From an uncultured bacterium (GTDB lineage Bacteria > Myxococcota_A > Polyangia > Polyangiales > Houyiibacteriaceae): DNA of 64,000 nucleotides. Below the pieces are notes generated by a model. The model made no database searches, was not told the origin of the DNA, and saw nothing but the letters and a program-made list of their open reading frames with translations. Below, piece after piece: positions 16,996-25,629 of this stretch. The translations under genes and the position numbers were made by a program. Position 1 is the stretch's first letter. The number at the start of each line of letters is the position of its first letter. The stretch covers positions 1-64,000 of the forward strand of contig CALJDU010000033.1 of the NCBI GenBank assembly GCA_938024995.1, read 5' to 3'.

Positions 16996-18553
16996 CCTGC
17001 GCGGTCTCGGCGCTCCCAAGCTCCGCGTCAAAACGCGCGCGGAGCGTCCTGGCCGCGGCGACCGGCGCGACCCGGAGCCATCGCCCGTTCGTGGTTCGCT
17101 CTGCGATATCTCCGAGGACCTCTCGCGCGAGCGCATCTGCTTCGCTGTCTTCATCGGTGACGACGACGACGCGAGGCTCTCCCGCAAAGCCGAAGAACGA
17201 GCGACGCTGCATCAACGCGAGGTCGAATCGCGCGAGCCCGTCGGGACGCGAGCGCGTGACGATTCGGAGCCGCGCGTCCTGGACGCGACCACGCTTGTCG
17301 ACGTGAACCGCCGCCGCGAGCTTCGTGAGCCCCTCTGTCCGCGCCGCCTGCGCCAGTGACGCAAAAGCGCGACGCGCCGAAGACGGGCGAGAGTGACGAC
17401 CCGCGGTGAAGAAGGTCCCGGTCAGCAGGAGAGACGCGAGCGCGACTCTCTCTTGGATCGCGCTTGGGTCTTGCCTCGCGAACCAAAGCGTACCCAGGAG
17501 AAGCGCCGCGAGCGTGACGACGCCGGGGAGCGTGGTCGCGTCGAGCCACTCCAGCGGATCGCTCTTGGTGTCCTCTTCCCGTGCTGCCCGCCAGGTACCC
17601 GCGGCCAGCGTGGTCTGTCGCGGGAGCGGAACCTGAAGCCACCAGGACGCCGCGAGCGCGATGAGCGCGGTGAGATCGAGCTGGCGGTGCGCAGCGACCC
17701 CGGCGAGCGCCAGACCCGCGACAGCGAGCAGCCCGCTCCACGGCGAGAGGCCTCCGCGAACCAACGCCCGCTTCAGAACGGCCACCCCGATCACGAGGAG
17801 CGCGATGAGCCACGGCGACTCGCCACGCGCCGCCACGACTGTCTCCACGACCTGAGTCGCGCGCGGCGGTTCGATCAACTCTTCGGCCCCGCGCAGCGCT
17901 TCGTTCATCTGATCGGCGGGAACGTCGAGGGAAACGGTCCACGGGATCGTTCGCGGGAGATGGGCGCGGCGCCACCGGTGCGTCACCGATTCCGCTTCGT
18001 CTTCACGACCGTGAACGACCGAGCTCAGCTCCTCCGTTGTGTCTCGTGGGAGCTCGGCTCCGCGCGGCGCGTTGATCGCGATCTCCACGCCGTCGAGCCC
18101 CGTCCGCCAACCGGGCAGCGTCCATGAAACGCGGATCGCGCCGTCGTCCGTTGGTTCCGTCGCGCGGTGCGCCAGCTCGGTCTGGTATGAGAACCGGACC
18201 TCGTACACGCCGCGCCGCGGAGCGCCGCGACGCCGAAAGCGCAGGAGCACCCGACCGCCGCTTCGTACGTCAACCGTGGGTTCATAGCGGTCGCCATCTT
18301 CGCTCCGCATCTCGAGGTTCGATGTCAGGGAGAGATCAGGATCAAGACCCGCGACCTCGAGCCCCTCCAACCAACCGCCGTGCACCTGAACCCGCAGGGT
18401 CATGTCGACGACGGCGTGCGCGTCACGGTCTACGGTGACCAGCGCGCGCGCGGACTCCACCTGCGCCTCCGTCCACGCGCTCACCTTCGCCGGCCACGCA
18501 AACATCAGCGCGGCGAACGCGAAGAGCGTTACGCGGAGGGTCGAACGAGACAT
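16940..18553 (-). CDS. Predicted membrane protein with N-terminal exported domain
   Basis: 537 residues. A Sec signal (FAFAALMFAWPAKVSA) is followed by a beta-rich exported domain of about 200 residues (VDMTLRVQVHGGWLEGLEVA, then YEVRFSYQTELAHRA). Then come a cluster of hydrophobic segments (WLIALLVIGVAVLKRAL, LLAVAGLALAGVAAH, VVTLAALLLGTLWFA) and a cytoplasmic C-terminal domain. The layout loosely resembles DUF2207-type proteins, but I cannot confirm membership. The 3' end overlaps the convergent kinase gene by 56 bp, an unusually long tail-to-tail overlap. Confidence 0.8.
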   Translation of the reverse strand: MSRSTLRVTLFAFAALMFAWPAKVSAWTEAQVESARALVTVDRDAHAVVDMTLRVQVHGGWLEGLEVAGLDPDLSLTSNLEMRSEDGDRYEPTVDVRSGGRVLLRFRRRGAPRRGVYEVRFSYQTELAHRATEPTDDGAIRVSWTLPGWRTGLDGVEIAINAPRGAELPRDTTEELSSVVHGREDEAESVTHRWRRAHLPRTIPWTVSLDVPADQMNEALRGAEELIEPPRATQVVETVVAARGESPWLIALLVIGVAVLKRALVRGGLSPWSGLLAVAGLALAGVAAHRQLDLTALIALAASWWLQVPLPRQTTLAAGTWRAAREEDTKSDPLEWLDATTLPGVVTLAALLLGTLWFARQDPSAIQERVALASLLLTGTFFTAGRHSRPSSARRAFASLAQAARTEGLTKLAAAVHVDKRGRVQDARLRIVTRSRPDGLARFDLALMQRRSFFGFAGEPRVVVVTDEDSEADALAREVLGDIAERTTNGRWLRVAPVAAARTLRARFDAELGSAETAQAIAAEPPARAPSSLATIV

Positions 18554-18636
18554 CAGCCAGACGCTAGCAGCGCTCCAACCGTCGCCGAACTTATCGGCCC
18601 GTCGTCTCGCCTTTGATCCGCTCGGCGGGGCGTGAG

Positions 18637-19626
18637 CTACTGAAGCCGGACCCAGCTCGGCATGAACAGCAAAACGAAGAGCACTAGGGTGCCGATCGCG
18701 ATGAGGCGTCGCTTCGGCGAGAGCGGCGCGTCTGTCGTTGGCGGATGCTCACGACCAGCCAGGTACATCATCACGCACAGGAGGACCGCCCAGAACACCC
18801 ACTGCGCGCCAGCCATAAAGTCGCCGAAGAGCCGGTCGCCCGTGACCCCTTCGCGCCAGCTCGGGATGCCATAAAAGAGCCCCACCCCAATTCCGAGGAG
18901 CGGCAGCAACATCGTCACGACGAGCGAGAAGCGGTCTTGGCGCTTGCCCACGAGCGAGTACGCGACGTGTCCGCCGTCGAGCTGCGCCACCGGGATGAGG
19001 TTGATCATCGTGACCAAGAGCCCGGCCCACCCCGCGAACGCGAACGAGTTGAGCATGATGTCGTGTCCGGCGGCGATGTCGCCTTTGAGCGCCGCGAGGA
19101 GCCCGAGGTAGAGCAGCCCGCGTCCCTCGATGATGTATCCGCTCTCCGCCGGCAGCAGCTCTACCGGCGACGTCGCCATTCCGTAGATCAGGATCGGCAG
19201 CGCGACGATGAAACCCGCGATCGGTCCCGACGCGCCGACATCCAACAAAGCGTCGCGCGATTTGATCGTCCCTCGCATCCGGATCACCGCGCCGAGCGTG
19301 CCGAGGAACATCATCGGCATCGGGATGAAGTACGGAGGCGAGATGTCGACGCCATGAAGTCGGCCGGCGACGTAGTGACCGAGCTCATGTGCGAGGAGGA
19401 TCGCCATCAGCGGGACGGAGAAGCGCCAGCCCGTGAGGAACTGCGCGACCGTCGTGACCTCGCCTTCGACTTCCATTTGCGCGCCGACGTACCAAGTCGA
19501 CGCGACCGTCAGGAAGAAGAGCAGCGTCGCGCGTCCCCATCCATCGAGCGCCGAGCGAGGTTCTTCGGCGTCCCCCTCGCTTACCTCTGTGACCGCGTCA
19601 GCCGCCGCGCTCGGCGCCTCGCTCAC
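18637..19626 (-). CDS. Site-2-protease-like (M50) intramembrane metalloprotease
   Basis: 329 residues, GTG start at 19626 overlapping the previous stop (GTGA). Zinc ligands are visible: HELGH (residues 80-84) in one membrane helix and NLIPVAQLDGGH (209-220, Asp217) in another. About seven hydrophobic segments are present. The protein lacks a PDZ domain, as in the compact M50 branch. Such enzymes cut membrane-embedded regulators, for example anti-sigma factors, but the substrate is unknown here. The gene is translationally coupled to a SctL/FliH-like gene, an unusual pairing. Confidence 0.92.
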   Translation of the reverse strand: MSEAPSAAADAVTEVSEGDAEEPRSALDGWGRATLLFFLTVASTWYVGAQMEVEGEVTTVAQFLTGWRFSVPLMAILLAHELGHYVAGRLHGVDISPPYFIPMPMMFLGTLGAVIRMRGTIKSRDALLDVGASGPIAGFIVALPILIYGMATSPVELLPAESGYIIEGRGLLYLGLLAALKGDIAAGHDIMLNSFAFAGWAGLLVTMINLIPVAQLDGGHVAYSLVGKRQDRFSLVVTMLLPLLGIGVGLFYGIPSWREGVTGDRLFGDFMAGAQWVFWAVLLCVMMYLAGREHPPTTDAPLSPKRRLIAIGTLVLFVLLFMPSWVRLQ

Positions 19627-20186
19627 TGCTCAGCCTCGAGCGCGACGAGCAGCGCGCCGAGCTTCTGCTCCACCCGCCCATCGAAGCGGCCCAGGTCGGT
19701 CTCGAGGCGACAGTCACCGCGCGTCAGCTCAGCGTCCACGCGGACCTCAAGCTCTGCGGACAGCGCTTGCGCGGCGGCTCGGTCCTCTTCGCAAACGAAG
19801 ACGGTCACCGATGACGCGCGTTTCGCGCGGACGAGCATCTCGGAGACGATCTCGGCGATCGCGGCGGGCTTCGTTTCAAGTTCAGCGGCGACGACCCGAC
19901 GCGCGATCGCGATCGCGAGTCGCGCGAGCTCTCCCTCAGACTCGCTCAGCAAGCGCGCGCGCTCTCGGCTCGCCGCAACGAGCTCCGCGGCCGCCTCTGC
20001 TCTTCCGAGCGCTTCCCCTTCGACGCGCGCCGCCTCGAGCGCCTCCGCCGCGCGGACCGCGGTCGTCTTCAGCAGCTCGTCGGCTCGCGCTTCGGCGTCC
20101 CTGACGATCGCCTGACCACGTTGGTCGGCGGACAGCTCTTCGCGTCTCACGACCCGCGCGCGCCCGTGTCGAATCACGCGGCTCAC
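19623..20186 (-). CDS. SctL/FliH-like stator protein
   Basis: 187 residues, GTG start overlapping the upstream stop (GTGA). The N-terminal half is a long Ala/Glu-rich helix (AVRAAEALEAARVEGEALG). The C-terminal half has the globular pattern of type III secretion SctL and flagellar FliH, ending DCRLETDLGRFDGRVEQKLG; the related V/F-ATPase stalk subunits are more distant. These proteins link the export ATPase to the secretion base. No sctN, sctQ, sctR-V or flagellar gene is in view, so the gene is isolated in this window. The call rests on fold pattern and should be checked. Confidence 0.7.
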   Translation of the reverse strand: MSRVIRHGRARVVRREELSADQRGQAIVRDAEARADELLKTTAVRAAEALEAARVEGEALGRAEAAAELVAASRERARLLSESEGELARLAIAIARRVVAAELETKPAAIAEIVSEMLVRAKRASSVTVFVCEEDRAAAQALSAELEVRVDAELTRGDCRLETDLGRFDGRVEQKLGALLVALEAEQ

Positions 20187-20524
20187 GCCTCGCCCTGTTC
20201 TGCAGCCGCTCGCGCCATTCGCGCGAGGTGGTCACGAAGCCCCTCGGCCGGCGAAAAGCCGCGTCGAGGTCGCGGCAAGCCTTTGGCGATCACCGCGGCG
20301 TCCCTACGTGGAATCGCTGCACAACACAGCACCCGCGCGCGAGGGTCGAGCGCTTGTACGCCTGGGACGGGGACCGCTGAGAGCGCGGTGACCGCCTCGG
20401 CGAGCTCCTCACGATCGCGCGTTGTTTTGGGAAGCGCGTCACGGTTCAGGCCGCGGTCTTCCGCGAGCGCTGAAGCAAGCGCGTAACCACCTCGTTCCCT
20501 TCGCTCCACGGCGCTTGGTAGCAC
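20183..20524 (-). CDS. Hypothetical protein upstream of the SctL-like gene
   Basis: 113 residues if started at the GTG at 20524, which has a GGAGGAG site 9 bases upstream. An in-frame GTG at 20560 is possible but lies only 2 bp from the divergent gene. The composition is Ala/Arg-rich and helical, with a middle segment VPVPGVQALDPRARVLCCA and a C-terminal GFSPAEGLRDHLARMARAA. Its stop overlaps the sctL-like start by 4 bp. Position suggests a SctK- or SctJ-related remnant or an accessory subunit, but I see no motif that proves it. Confidence 0.55.
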   Translation of the reverse strand: MLPSAVERRERGGYALASALAEDRGLNRDALPKTTRDREELAEAVTALSAVPVPGVQALDPRARVLCCAAIPRRDAAVIAKGLPRPRRGFSPAEGLRDHLARMARAAAEQGEA

Positions 20525-20562
20525 GGCATCGCGCTCCTCCGCACCCCTGCTATGCTCCACTC

Positions 20563-21432
20563 ATGAGTCGCCTCCAACTGCTCAAGAGCGCGTTCGCGCT
20601 CGCCGTGTCGCTCAGCGCTGCGGTCCTGGGACCTGCTCCGCGAGCGGATGCACAAGACCCGTGCGACGACTCTGCCGGGCGCGGTCCGATCGAGGTCACC
20701 CCCGCGTCGGGCGCCGCCGGCGTCACCATCGACTCGCCGGTTCGCGTTCGCTACAGCCCCGGCTACCTCGTGACCGTGGTCGCCCCGCGCGACTTGATCG
20801 AGATCCGTGACATCGCGGGCGATGAGCTTCGCGGCAGCGTCGAGGTCATCGGCGACGTCTTGGTGTTTCTCCCGGCGACGCTTGAGCCAGTCACCGCGTA
20901 CGAGGGGGTCGCGCGAGGGCTCGATTTTGACCTCGACTTCTCTTTTCGGACCTCGGTGAGCGTCGACGTCGCCCCGCCGCGGCTCGGGAACATCACGGAG
21001 ACCTCGTCCGCGGCCGTCGACGAAGACTGCGCCGCCCCGGATGGCGGTTTCCGCGTGGACGTCTCGTTCGATCCCGCGACCGATGACGGAAGTCCCGGGA
21101 GCATCGAGTACCTGCTTTATCAGACGCGTGGCGCGACGCTTGAGGCGCCGGTCCTTCGCGCTCGAACCCGCAACTTCACGACCGAGCTGATCACGATGGC
21201 CTTCGTCCTTCGCGGCGAAGAGGCGGTCGACCCGATCTGCGTCGTGGTGCACGCGGTAGATGGGCTCGGAAACGTCGACGACGATCAGGAGCCCGTCTGC
21301 TTTGATCCGGTCGAGGGTAATTACTTCGCGCCGTTCTGCGCCGCGTCACCATCTCGACGACAAGGCTTCCCCTTTGCGTTTTTGACCGGCGCGTTGGTCG
21401 TAGCCGGACTGTCTCGGCGACGACGACGCTGA
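20563..21432 (+). CDS. Exported Ig-like protein with MYXO-CTERM-like tail
   Basis: 289 residues. A Sec signal ends ADAQDP. The mature part starts with a Big_5-like module (PIEVTPASGAAGVTIDSPVR, then VLVFLPATLEPVTAYEGV), followed by a second beta domain (GGFRVDVSFDPATDDGSPGS). The C-terminus has a Cys, a hydrophobic helix and a basic cluster (FCAASPSRRQGF, then GALVVAGLSRRRRR), the layout of tripartite sorting signals used in Myxococcota. The protein is probably anchored on the cell surface. The next gene begins 2 bp after its stop. The start is only 38 bp from the divergent gene, so promoters must overlap coding sequence. Confidence 0.82.
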   Translation: MSRLQLLKSAFALAVSLSAAVLGPAPRADAQDPCDDSAGRGPIEVTPASGAAGVTIDSPVRVRYSPGYLVTVVAPRDLIEIRDIAGDELRGSVEVIGDVLVFLPATLEPVTAYEGVARGLDFDLDFSFRTSVSVDVAPPRLGNITETSSAAVDEDCAAPDGGFRVDVSFDPATDDGSPGSIEYLLYQTRGATLEAPVLRARTRNFTTELITMAFVLRGEEAVDPICVVVHAVDGLGNVDDDQEPVCFDPVEGNYFAPFCAASPSRRQGFPFAFLTGALVVAGLSRRRRR

Positions 21433-21434
21433 CC

Positions 21435-23174
21435 TTGATCGTCTCTCCGGGACAGCGCACGCAAGTGCTCGGCCGGCGAACCCCGCCCCGCAGCGTCTTC
21501 AGGCTGATGGCGCTGGTTCTGGTCGCCGGATGCTCTCCTTGCGAAGCCGTTAGCCGGATCGGTATGCCGCCTCCGCTCTCGCCGGAGCATCGAGACGCGC
21601 CTCTCCTGCTCGAGGCGTCTCCCGATCAGGTCTGCGCATCGGACCCAAGAGGCGTGTTTTGTTGGGGAGCCGGACAGGTCCGCGCGGAGCGTCTCGGAGA
21701 CCCGGTCGACCTTCTCGCGCTCCCAGAGGAGCGCGTGACCGCACGCCCTGAACTGGTCGTCGCGGACAACGTCACCGCGGTGGACACCTTCGCAGGCGTG
21801 ACATGTGAGGTCCTCGCGGGACAGGTTCGCTGCAGCGGAGCTTCTCCCCCGGACCTCGAGCGCCTCCCCGCCCACGCCGAGGACGTCGCGGTCGGGGCAG
21901 GCTTCGTATGTGCCCTCGCGGCCGAGCGGGCGTCATGCGTCGGCGCGATCACGTTGGAGAATGAACCCGCGACGTCGATCGACGCTTACGGCGATCGCGT
22001 CTGCGTGACGAACGACCGCGGCGCGCGCTGCATCAAACCGTTCGGTGCACCGGTCGAGTTTCGCGGACCGCCCGACCTTCACGGCATCGCCGTGGGCGCC
22101 GCGCACATCTGCGCCGTTCGAGGCGACACAGACGGCTCGCTCCTCTGCGCGGGCCGTAACGACGAAGGGCAGCTCGGGGTTCGAGGTCAGAATCGACGAG
22201 TCGCGTTTACGGCGATCACGTCAGACGCGATCATCGGCCGCGACATCGTCCAGGTCGCGGCCGGCCACGCCTTCACGTGCACGCGTACACGTGACTGGTC
22301 GCTCTACTGCTTCGGCGCAAACGACGCGGGTCAACTTGGGCTCGGGCGCCGAACCAGCGTCGCGGTCCCGGTGGAGACCACCCTGCCAGCTGGACCCATC
22401 GCGATCGGCGATGCCTTCACCTGCAGCGCGAGCCCGACCGCGCCGCTTCGTTGTTTGGGCCGCCCTCCTGAACTGCCCGCCGCGACCTATGACCGTCTCG
22501 CAGGAGCAGGAGGGACCTTGTGCGGACTGCGCGGTGAAAGGCTCCAGTGCGCCGGGACGCACTCCGTCGAGGCCGCGGGGGTCAACGACTTCACGGTCAC
22601 CAGCGCTGGAGTCGCGTATCGCCAAAACGCGCGCGTCACCACGGTCGGCTTCCCCTCGCTCCCGGAGAGCGACTACCGGAGCGGTCCCTTCGCGTTCGGA
22701 AGAACGGTCTGCGCCATTGGGAGCGCGTCGGTCTGTTCGGGTCCAGACGCCGAACGACTTCAACAAGCGCTGGCCGCCCACCCAAACGCGAGCGACGCTT
22801 GGCTGAGCGGCCGCGGCGTCTGCGTCGTGACGCCCGAGCAAGACGAAGTCGTTTGCAGCGATGGTCTTCAAGAGCTCACGAATGAACCGATTCGCGCGCT
22901 GGAGGCGGTCGGCGATCAAACCTGTGCCATCACCACAGCCGGGGAAGCGCGCTGCTCCGGTCGATCCAGAAACGGACAACTTGGCCTCGGCTTCAGCGAC
23001 TTCGCGCCTCCCGCGAAGGTCACCCTCCCTGGGTTGGTTTCCTCGGTTTCGCTGGGAGAACAACGCGCGTGCTTCCTGGTCGGAGAGACGGTTTATTGCG
23101 CAGGGAGCGATCGCTTAGGCACGATCACGGGCACGCGCGCGAACCTCACGTCGTTCGTACCCCTTCCGCGATGA
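21435..23174 (+). CDS. RCC1-repeat lipoprotein
   Basis: 579 residues if started at the TTG at 21435; an in-frame GTG at 21465 gives a tidier lipoprotein signal (RSVFRLMALVLVAGC) and may be the true start. After the lipid Cys come RCC1-type blades with recurring motifs: DQVCASDPRGVFCWGAG, HICAVRGDTDGSLLCAGRND and HAFTCTRTRDWSLYCFGAND. Each blade carries a Cys pair. The likely role is binding on the outer surface. It belongs to a plus-strand cluster with the Ig-like protein gene upstream and two histidine kinase genes downstream, overlapping the first of these by 4 bp (ATGA). Confidence 0.87.
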   Translation: MIVSPGQRTQVLGRRTPPRSVFRLMALVLVAGCSPCEAVSRIGMPPPLSPEHRDAPLLLEASPDQVCASDPRGVFCWGAGQVRAERLGDPVDLLALPEERVTARPELVVADNVTAVDTFAGVTCEVLAGQVRCSGASPPDLERLPAHAEDVAVGAGFVCALAAERASCVGAITLENEPATSIDAYGDRVCVTNDRGARCIKPFGAPVEFRGPPDLHGIAVGAAHICAVRGDTDGSLLCAGRNDEGQLGVRGQNRRVAFTAITSDAIIGRDIVQVAAGHAFTCTRTRDWSLYCFGANDAGQLGLGRRTSVAVPVETTLPAGPIAIGDAFTCSASPTAPLRCLGRPPELPAATYDRLAGAGGTLCGLRGERLQCAGTHSVEAAGVNDFTVTSAGVAYRQNARVTTVGFPSLPESDYRSGPFAFGRTVCAIGSASVCSGPDAERLQQALAAHPNASDAWLSGRGVCVVTPEQDEVVCSDGLQELTNEPIRALEAVGDQTCAITTAGEARCSGRSRNGQLGLGFSDFAPPAKVTLPGLVSSVSLGEQRACFLVGETVYCAGSDRLGTITGTRANLTSFVPLPR

Positions 23175-24220
23175 GCCAGAGCACTTCGAACAACGCGCGC
23201 GAACTCTTCATGCCGGGGGTCACGCTCGCGTTCTTCGCCTTCGCCGCGTTGGCGCTGGTTGATCACGTGCCCGCGGGGCTCATCAGCGGGTTCGGGATCG
23301 CGGCGCTCTCCTTTTTTCTCGCGCGCAGAGACGCGGCCCGAAGCGGCATGATCGCCGACCAGTTCCTGCGCGCTGCGGACGAGACCGTGTCAAACACGAC
23401 CGCCCCGGATCCCGAGTGTGAAATTCACGCGCTCCGGTCGGAGACGCATGAGCTCCGGCTCGACGTCCGCGCCGCGAACGAGCGAGACGTCATCCTGGAA
23501 GAAGAAGCGGCGCGCGCGGACGAAGACACCGGCGCGTTCCTCACCGCGGTCAGCCACGAGCTCCGCAACCCCCTCAACTCGATTCTCGGATTCGCGGATG
23601 TCTTGCTTCAGGAGATCGACGGCCCGCTGAACGAAGGTCAGCGCGAGGACGTGCACGCGATCCGGAGCTCAGGACAACACCTTCGCTCGCTCTTCAGCGA
23701 CATCATCGACCTCTCCGCCGCGGTCTCGAATCGCCTCGCCCTCCGAAGGGGACGAACTCCGCTGCTCCCGATCGTTCGAGCGGTCAAGCAAGAGCTCGAC
23801 ATCGTCAAAGCCGACACCGTGGAGCTCCGCATCGCGATCGGTGACCTCCCGGACCTCGACGCCGACCCGAAACGCGTTCGGCAAATCGTACAGAACTTGG
23901 GCGGGAACGCGGTGAAGTTCACAGAGTCGGGCGACATCACGTTCGGGGCGCGACGCGACGGTGACTTTGTCCTCTTCTACGTCCGCGATACCGGCGTCGG
24001 GATCGCGCCCGCCCACCTCAAGGAGATCTTCCAGGACTTCATCCACGCGCCGAAGATGCGCTCACGTCACGGCGCGGGTCTGGGCCTCGCGATTTCGAAG
24101 CGACTTGCCGAGCTGCACGGGGGACGTGTCGCGGTGAAGAGTCGGCTCGGAGAGGGCTCCACCTTCACTGTCTGGCTCCCGATCTACTCCGAGAACGCTC
24201 CATCGGAGCCGGAAGCGTGA
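23171..24220 (+). CDS. Membrane histidine kinase
   Basis: 349 residues from an ATG overlapping the previous stop. Two N-terminal hydrophobic stretches (GVTLAFFAFAALALV; LISGFGIAALSFFLA) form a membrane hairpin without a large sensor domain. A coiled coil leads to the phosphoacceptor box AVSHELRNPLNS (His129). The ATPase domain is complete: N-box IVQNLGGNAVKF, G1 box VRDTGVGI and G2 box GAGLGLAISKRLAELHGG. The kinase should be active. No response regulator is encoded nearby. The stop overlaps the next kinase gene by 4 bp (GTGA). Confidence 0.93.
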   Translation: MSQSTSNNARELFMPGVTLAFFAFAALALVDHVPAGLISGFGIAALSFFLARRDAARSGMIADQFLRAADETVSNTTAPDPECEIHALRSETHELRLDVRAANERDVILEEEAARADEDTGAFLTAVSHELRNPLNSILGFADVLLQEIDGPLNEGQREDVHAIRSSGQHLRSLFSDIIDLSAAVSNRLALRRGRTPLLPIVRAVKQELDIVKADTVELRIAIGDLPDLDADPKRVRQIVQNLGGNAVKFTESGDITFGARRDGDFVLFYVRDTGVGIAPAHLKEIFQDFIHAPKMRSRHGAGLGLAISKRLAELHGGRVAVKSRLGEGSTFTVWLPIYSENAPSEPEA

Positions 24221-25599
24221 CCGGCGCGACGCGCAGCGCGGCGGCCTGGATCATCGCAGCGGCGATCTGCGCTCTCCTCCCGACCGGCTGGCTCCCGAGC
24301 GTCAAGCTCCTCGGGGTCGCGCTCGCCGCGTTTGGGCTCGGCGCCGTCATCGCGGGACCTCGCATGGCGACCCTGCTCGCGGCCGCCGCGATGATCTACG
24401 AGTCGGTGGCGCGGCTCTTCCTTCACGCGCCAGAAACACTGAGCGCGCGCCTCGGTCTCGCGGGCGTCATGCTGGGGGTATTCATCGCGGCGGAGGCCAC
24501 CCTCTCACCGCGATCGCGCCCGCTCGGAACGGAGTCAGCGTCCCCGCGCGCGGTCACCGGAGCAGGGTTCGCGGCCGCGTCGCTTTGCTTGCTCCTCGAA
24601 GGCGCGACCATCCCCTCTGCCGTCGCCTTTGGCGTCATCGCGCTCGCGACCCTCGCCGCGGCCCGATGGATGGGCGAACACGACGAGCAGGAGCAGCGGC
24701 TCGCCCAAGACGCGCAAGAGCTCGCGACCTTTGTCCGGCACGCGCGCAAACAGTGGAAGCGTCGCTCGCTCACTCCCGTTCCGCTCAAGACTCCGGAGGC
24801 GCGCCGGATCGCGGAGTCGATTCAACAGATGACGGATGGCCACCGCGCCGACTTCGAGCTTCACGCCCAGACCCGCGCCGCGACGGAAGAGACGCGCGGG
24901 CTCAAGACCCTCTTCATGGCGTACATGAGTCACGACCTGCGCTCGCCGCTCAACTCCATCACGGGGTTCTCCGAGCTGCTCGCGTTTGGAACCGACGGTC
25001 CACTGAACGACGACCAACTGGAGAGCGTGACGACGATTCGGGAGAGCGGCGCGGAGCTGCTCCGCCTCGTCAACGCGGTCGTGGATTCCGCCAAGCTAGA
25101 GGCTGGTCGGCTCGAGCTGAAGCGCGCCTTCACCCCCGCCGTTTCACTTCTCACCGAGGCGGTGGGCCAGGCGCGCGAGGGCAGCAAGCAACGCCAGGTC
25201 GAGTTCGAGACGACCTTTCAAGCGGGCATGCCCGCCATCTACGTGGACCGACCAAGGATGCTCCAGGCGATCGTCGGGCTGCTGATTCAAGTCGTCGCGA
25301 TGATGGACCGCGGCCGGATCTTGGTCGGCGCGCGAATCGAGAACCACGAACGTTTCCAGGACGACTTCGTCATTCACATTCAGGTGAGCGAAGGAATGCC
25401 CGAGCGCGGACGCGAGCGGCTCTTCGAAGCCCTCCGCGTCGTGAAGCAGCAGTCCGGTCGGCGCGTGAGCGGGCTCGGTCTCGGCCTCTCGCTCGCGCGC
25501 GCCTTGGTCGAGCACCACGGCGGGTCGCTCACCTACGAGACCCAAGGCGCGCACGGGCGCTTTCGGCTCGCGCTCCCGATGATGAATCCGGAACCCTGA
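24217..25599 (+). CDS. Membrane histidine-kinase-like protein with degenerate ATPase site
   Basis: 460 residues, GTG start coupled to the preceding kinase gene. About five to six N-terminal membrane helices precede a coiled coil and an intact phosphoacceptor box, AYMSHDLRSPLNSITG (His239). In the catalytic domain the place of the N-box reads LLIQVVAMM with no Asn. The G1 region reads IQVSEGMPERG and lacks the DxGxG motif. The G2 box GLGLGLSLARALVEHHGG remains. ATP binding is therefore doubtful, and the protein may be a phosphoacceptor or scaffold served in trans by its neighbour. Confidence 0.9.
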   Translation: MTGATRSAAAWIIAAAICALLPTGWLPSVKLLGVALAAFGLGAVIAGPRMATLLAAAAMIYESVARLFLHAPETLSARLGLAGVMLGVFIAAEATLSPRSRPLGTESASPRAVTGAGFAAASLCLLLEGATIPSAVAFGVIALATLAAARWMGEHDEQEQRLAQDAQELATFVRHARKQWKRRSLTPVPLKTPEARRIAESIQQMTDGHRADFELHAQTRAATEETRGLKTLFMAYMSHDLRSPLNSITGFSELLAFGTDGPLNDDQLESVTTIRESGAELLRLVNAVVDSAKLEAGRLELKRAFTPAVSLLTEAVGQAREGSKQRQVEFETTFQAGMPAIYVDRPRMLQAIVGLLIQVVAMMDRGRILVGARIENHERFQDDFVIHIQVSEGMPERGRERLFEALRVVKQQSGRRVSGLGLGLSLARALVEHHGGSLTYETQGAHGRFRLALPMMNPEP

Positions 25600-25629
25600 G
25601 CCGCGCCCGAGCGGGTTGCTCGCAGGATG

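Noticed and set aside
20446..20536. ATG with GGAGGAG upstream, opening a 27-codon frame within the gene at 20183-20524
   Set aside because: The ribosome-binding site equally serves the in-frame GTG at 20524, which leads into the coupled sctL-like gene; the 27-residue product shows no features.
25608..25622. CGAGC-GGGTT-GCTCG hairpin between convergent genes as a terminator
   Set aside because: Only a 5-bp stem and no T-run on either strand.
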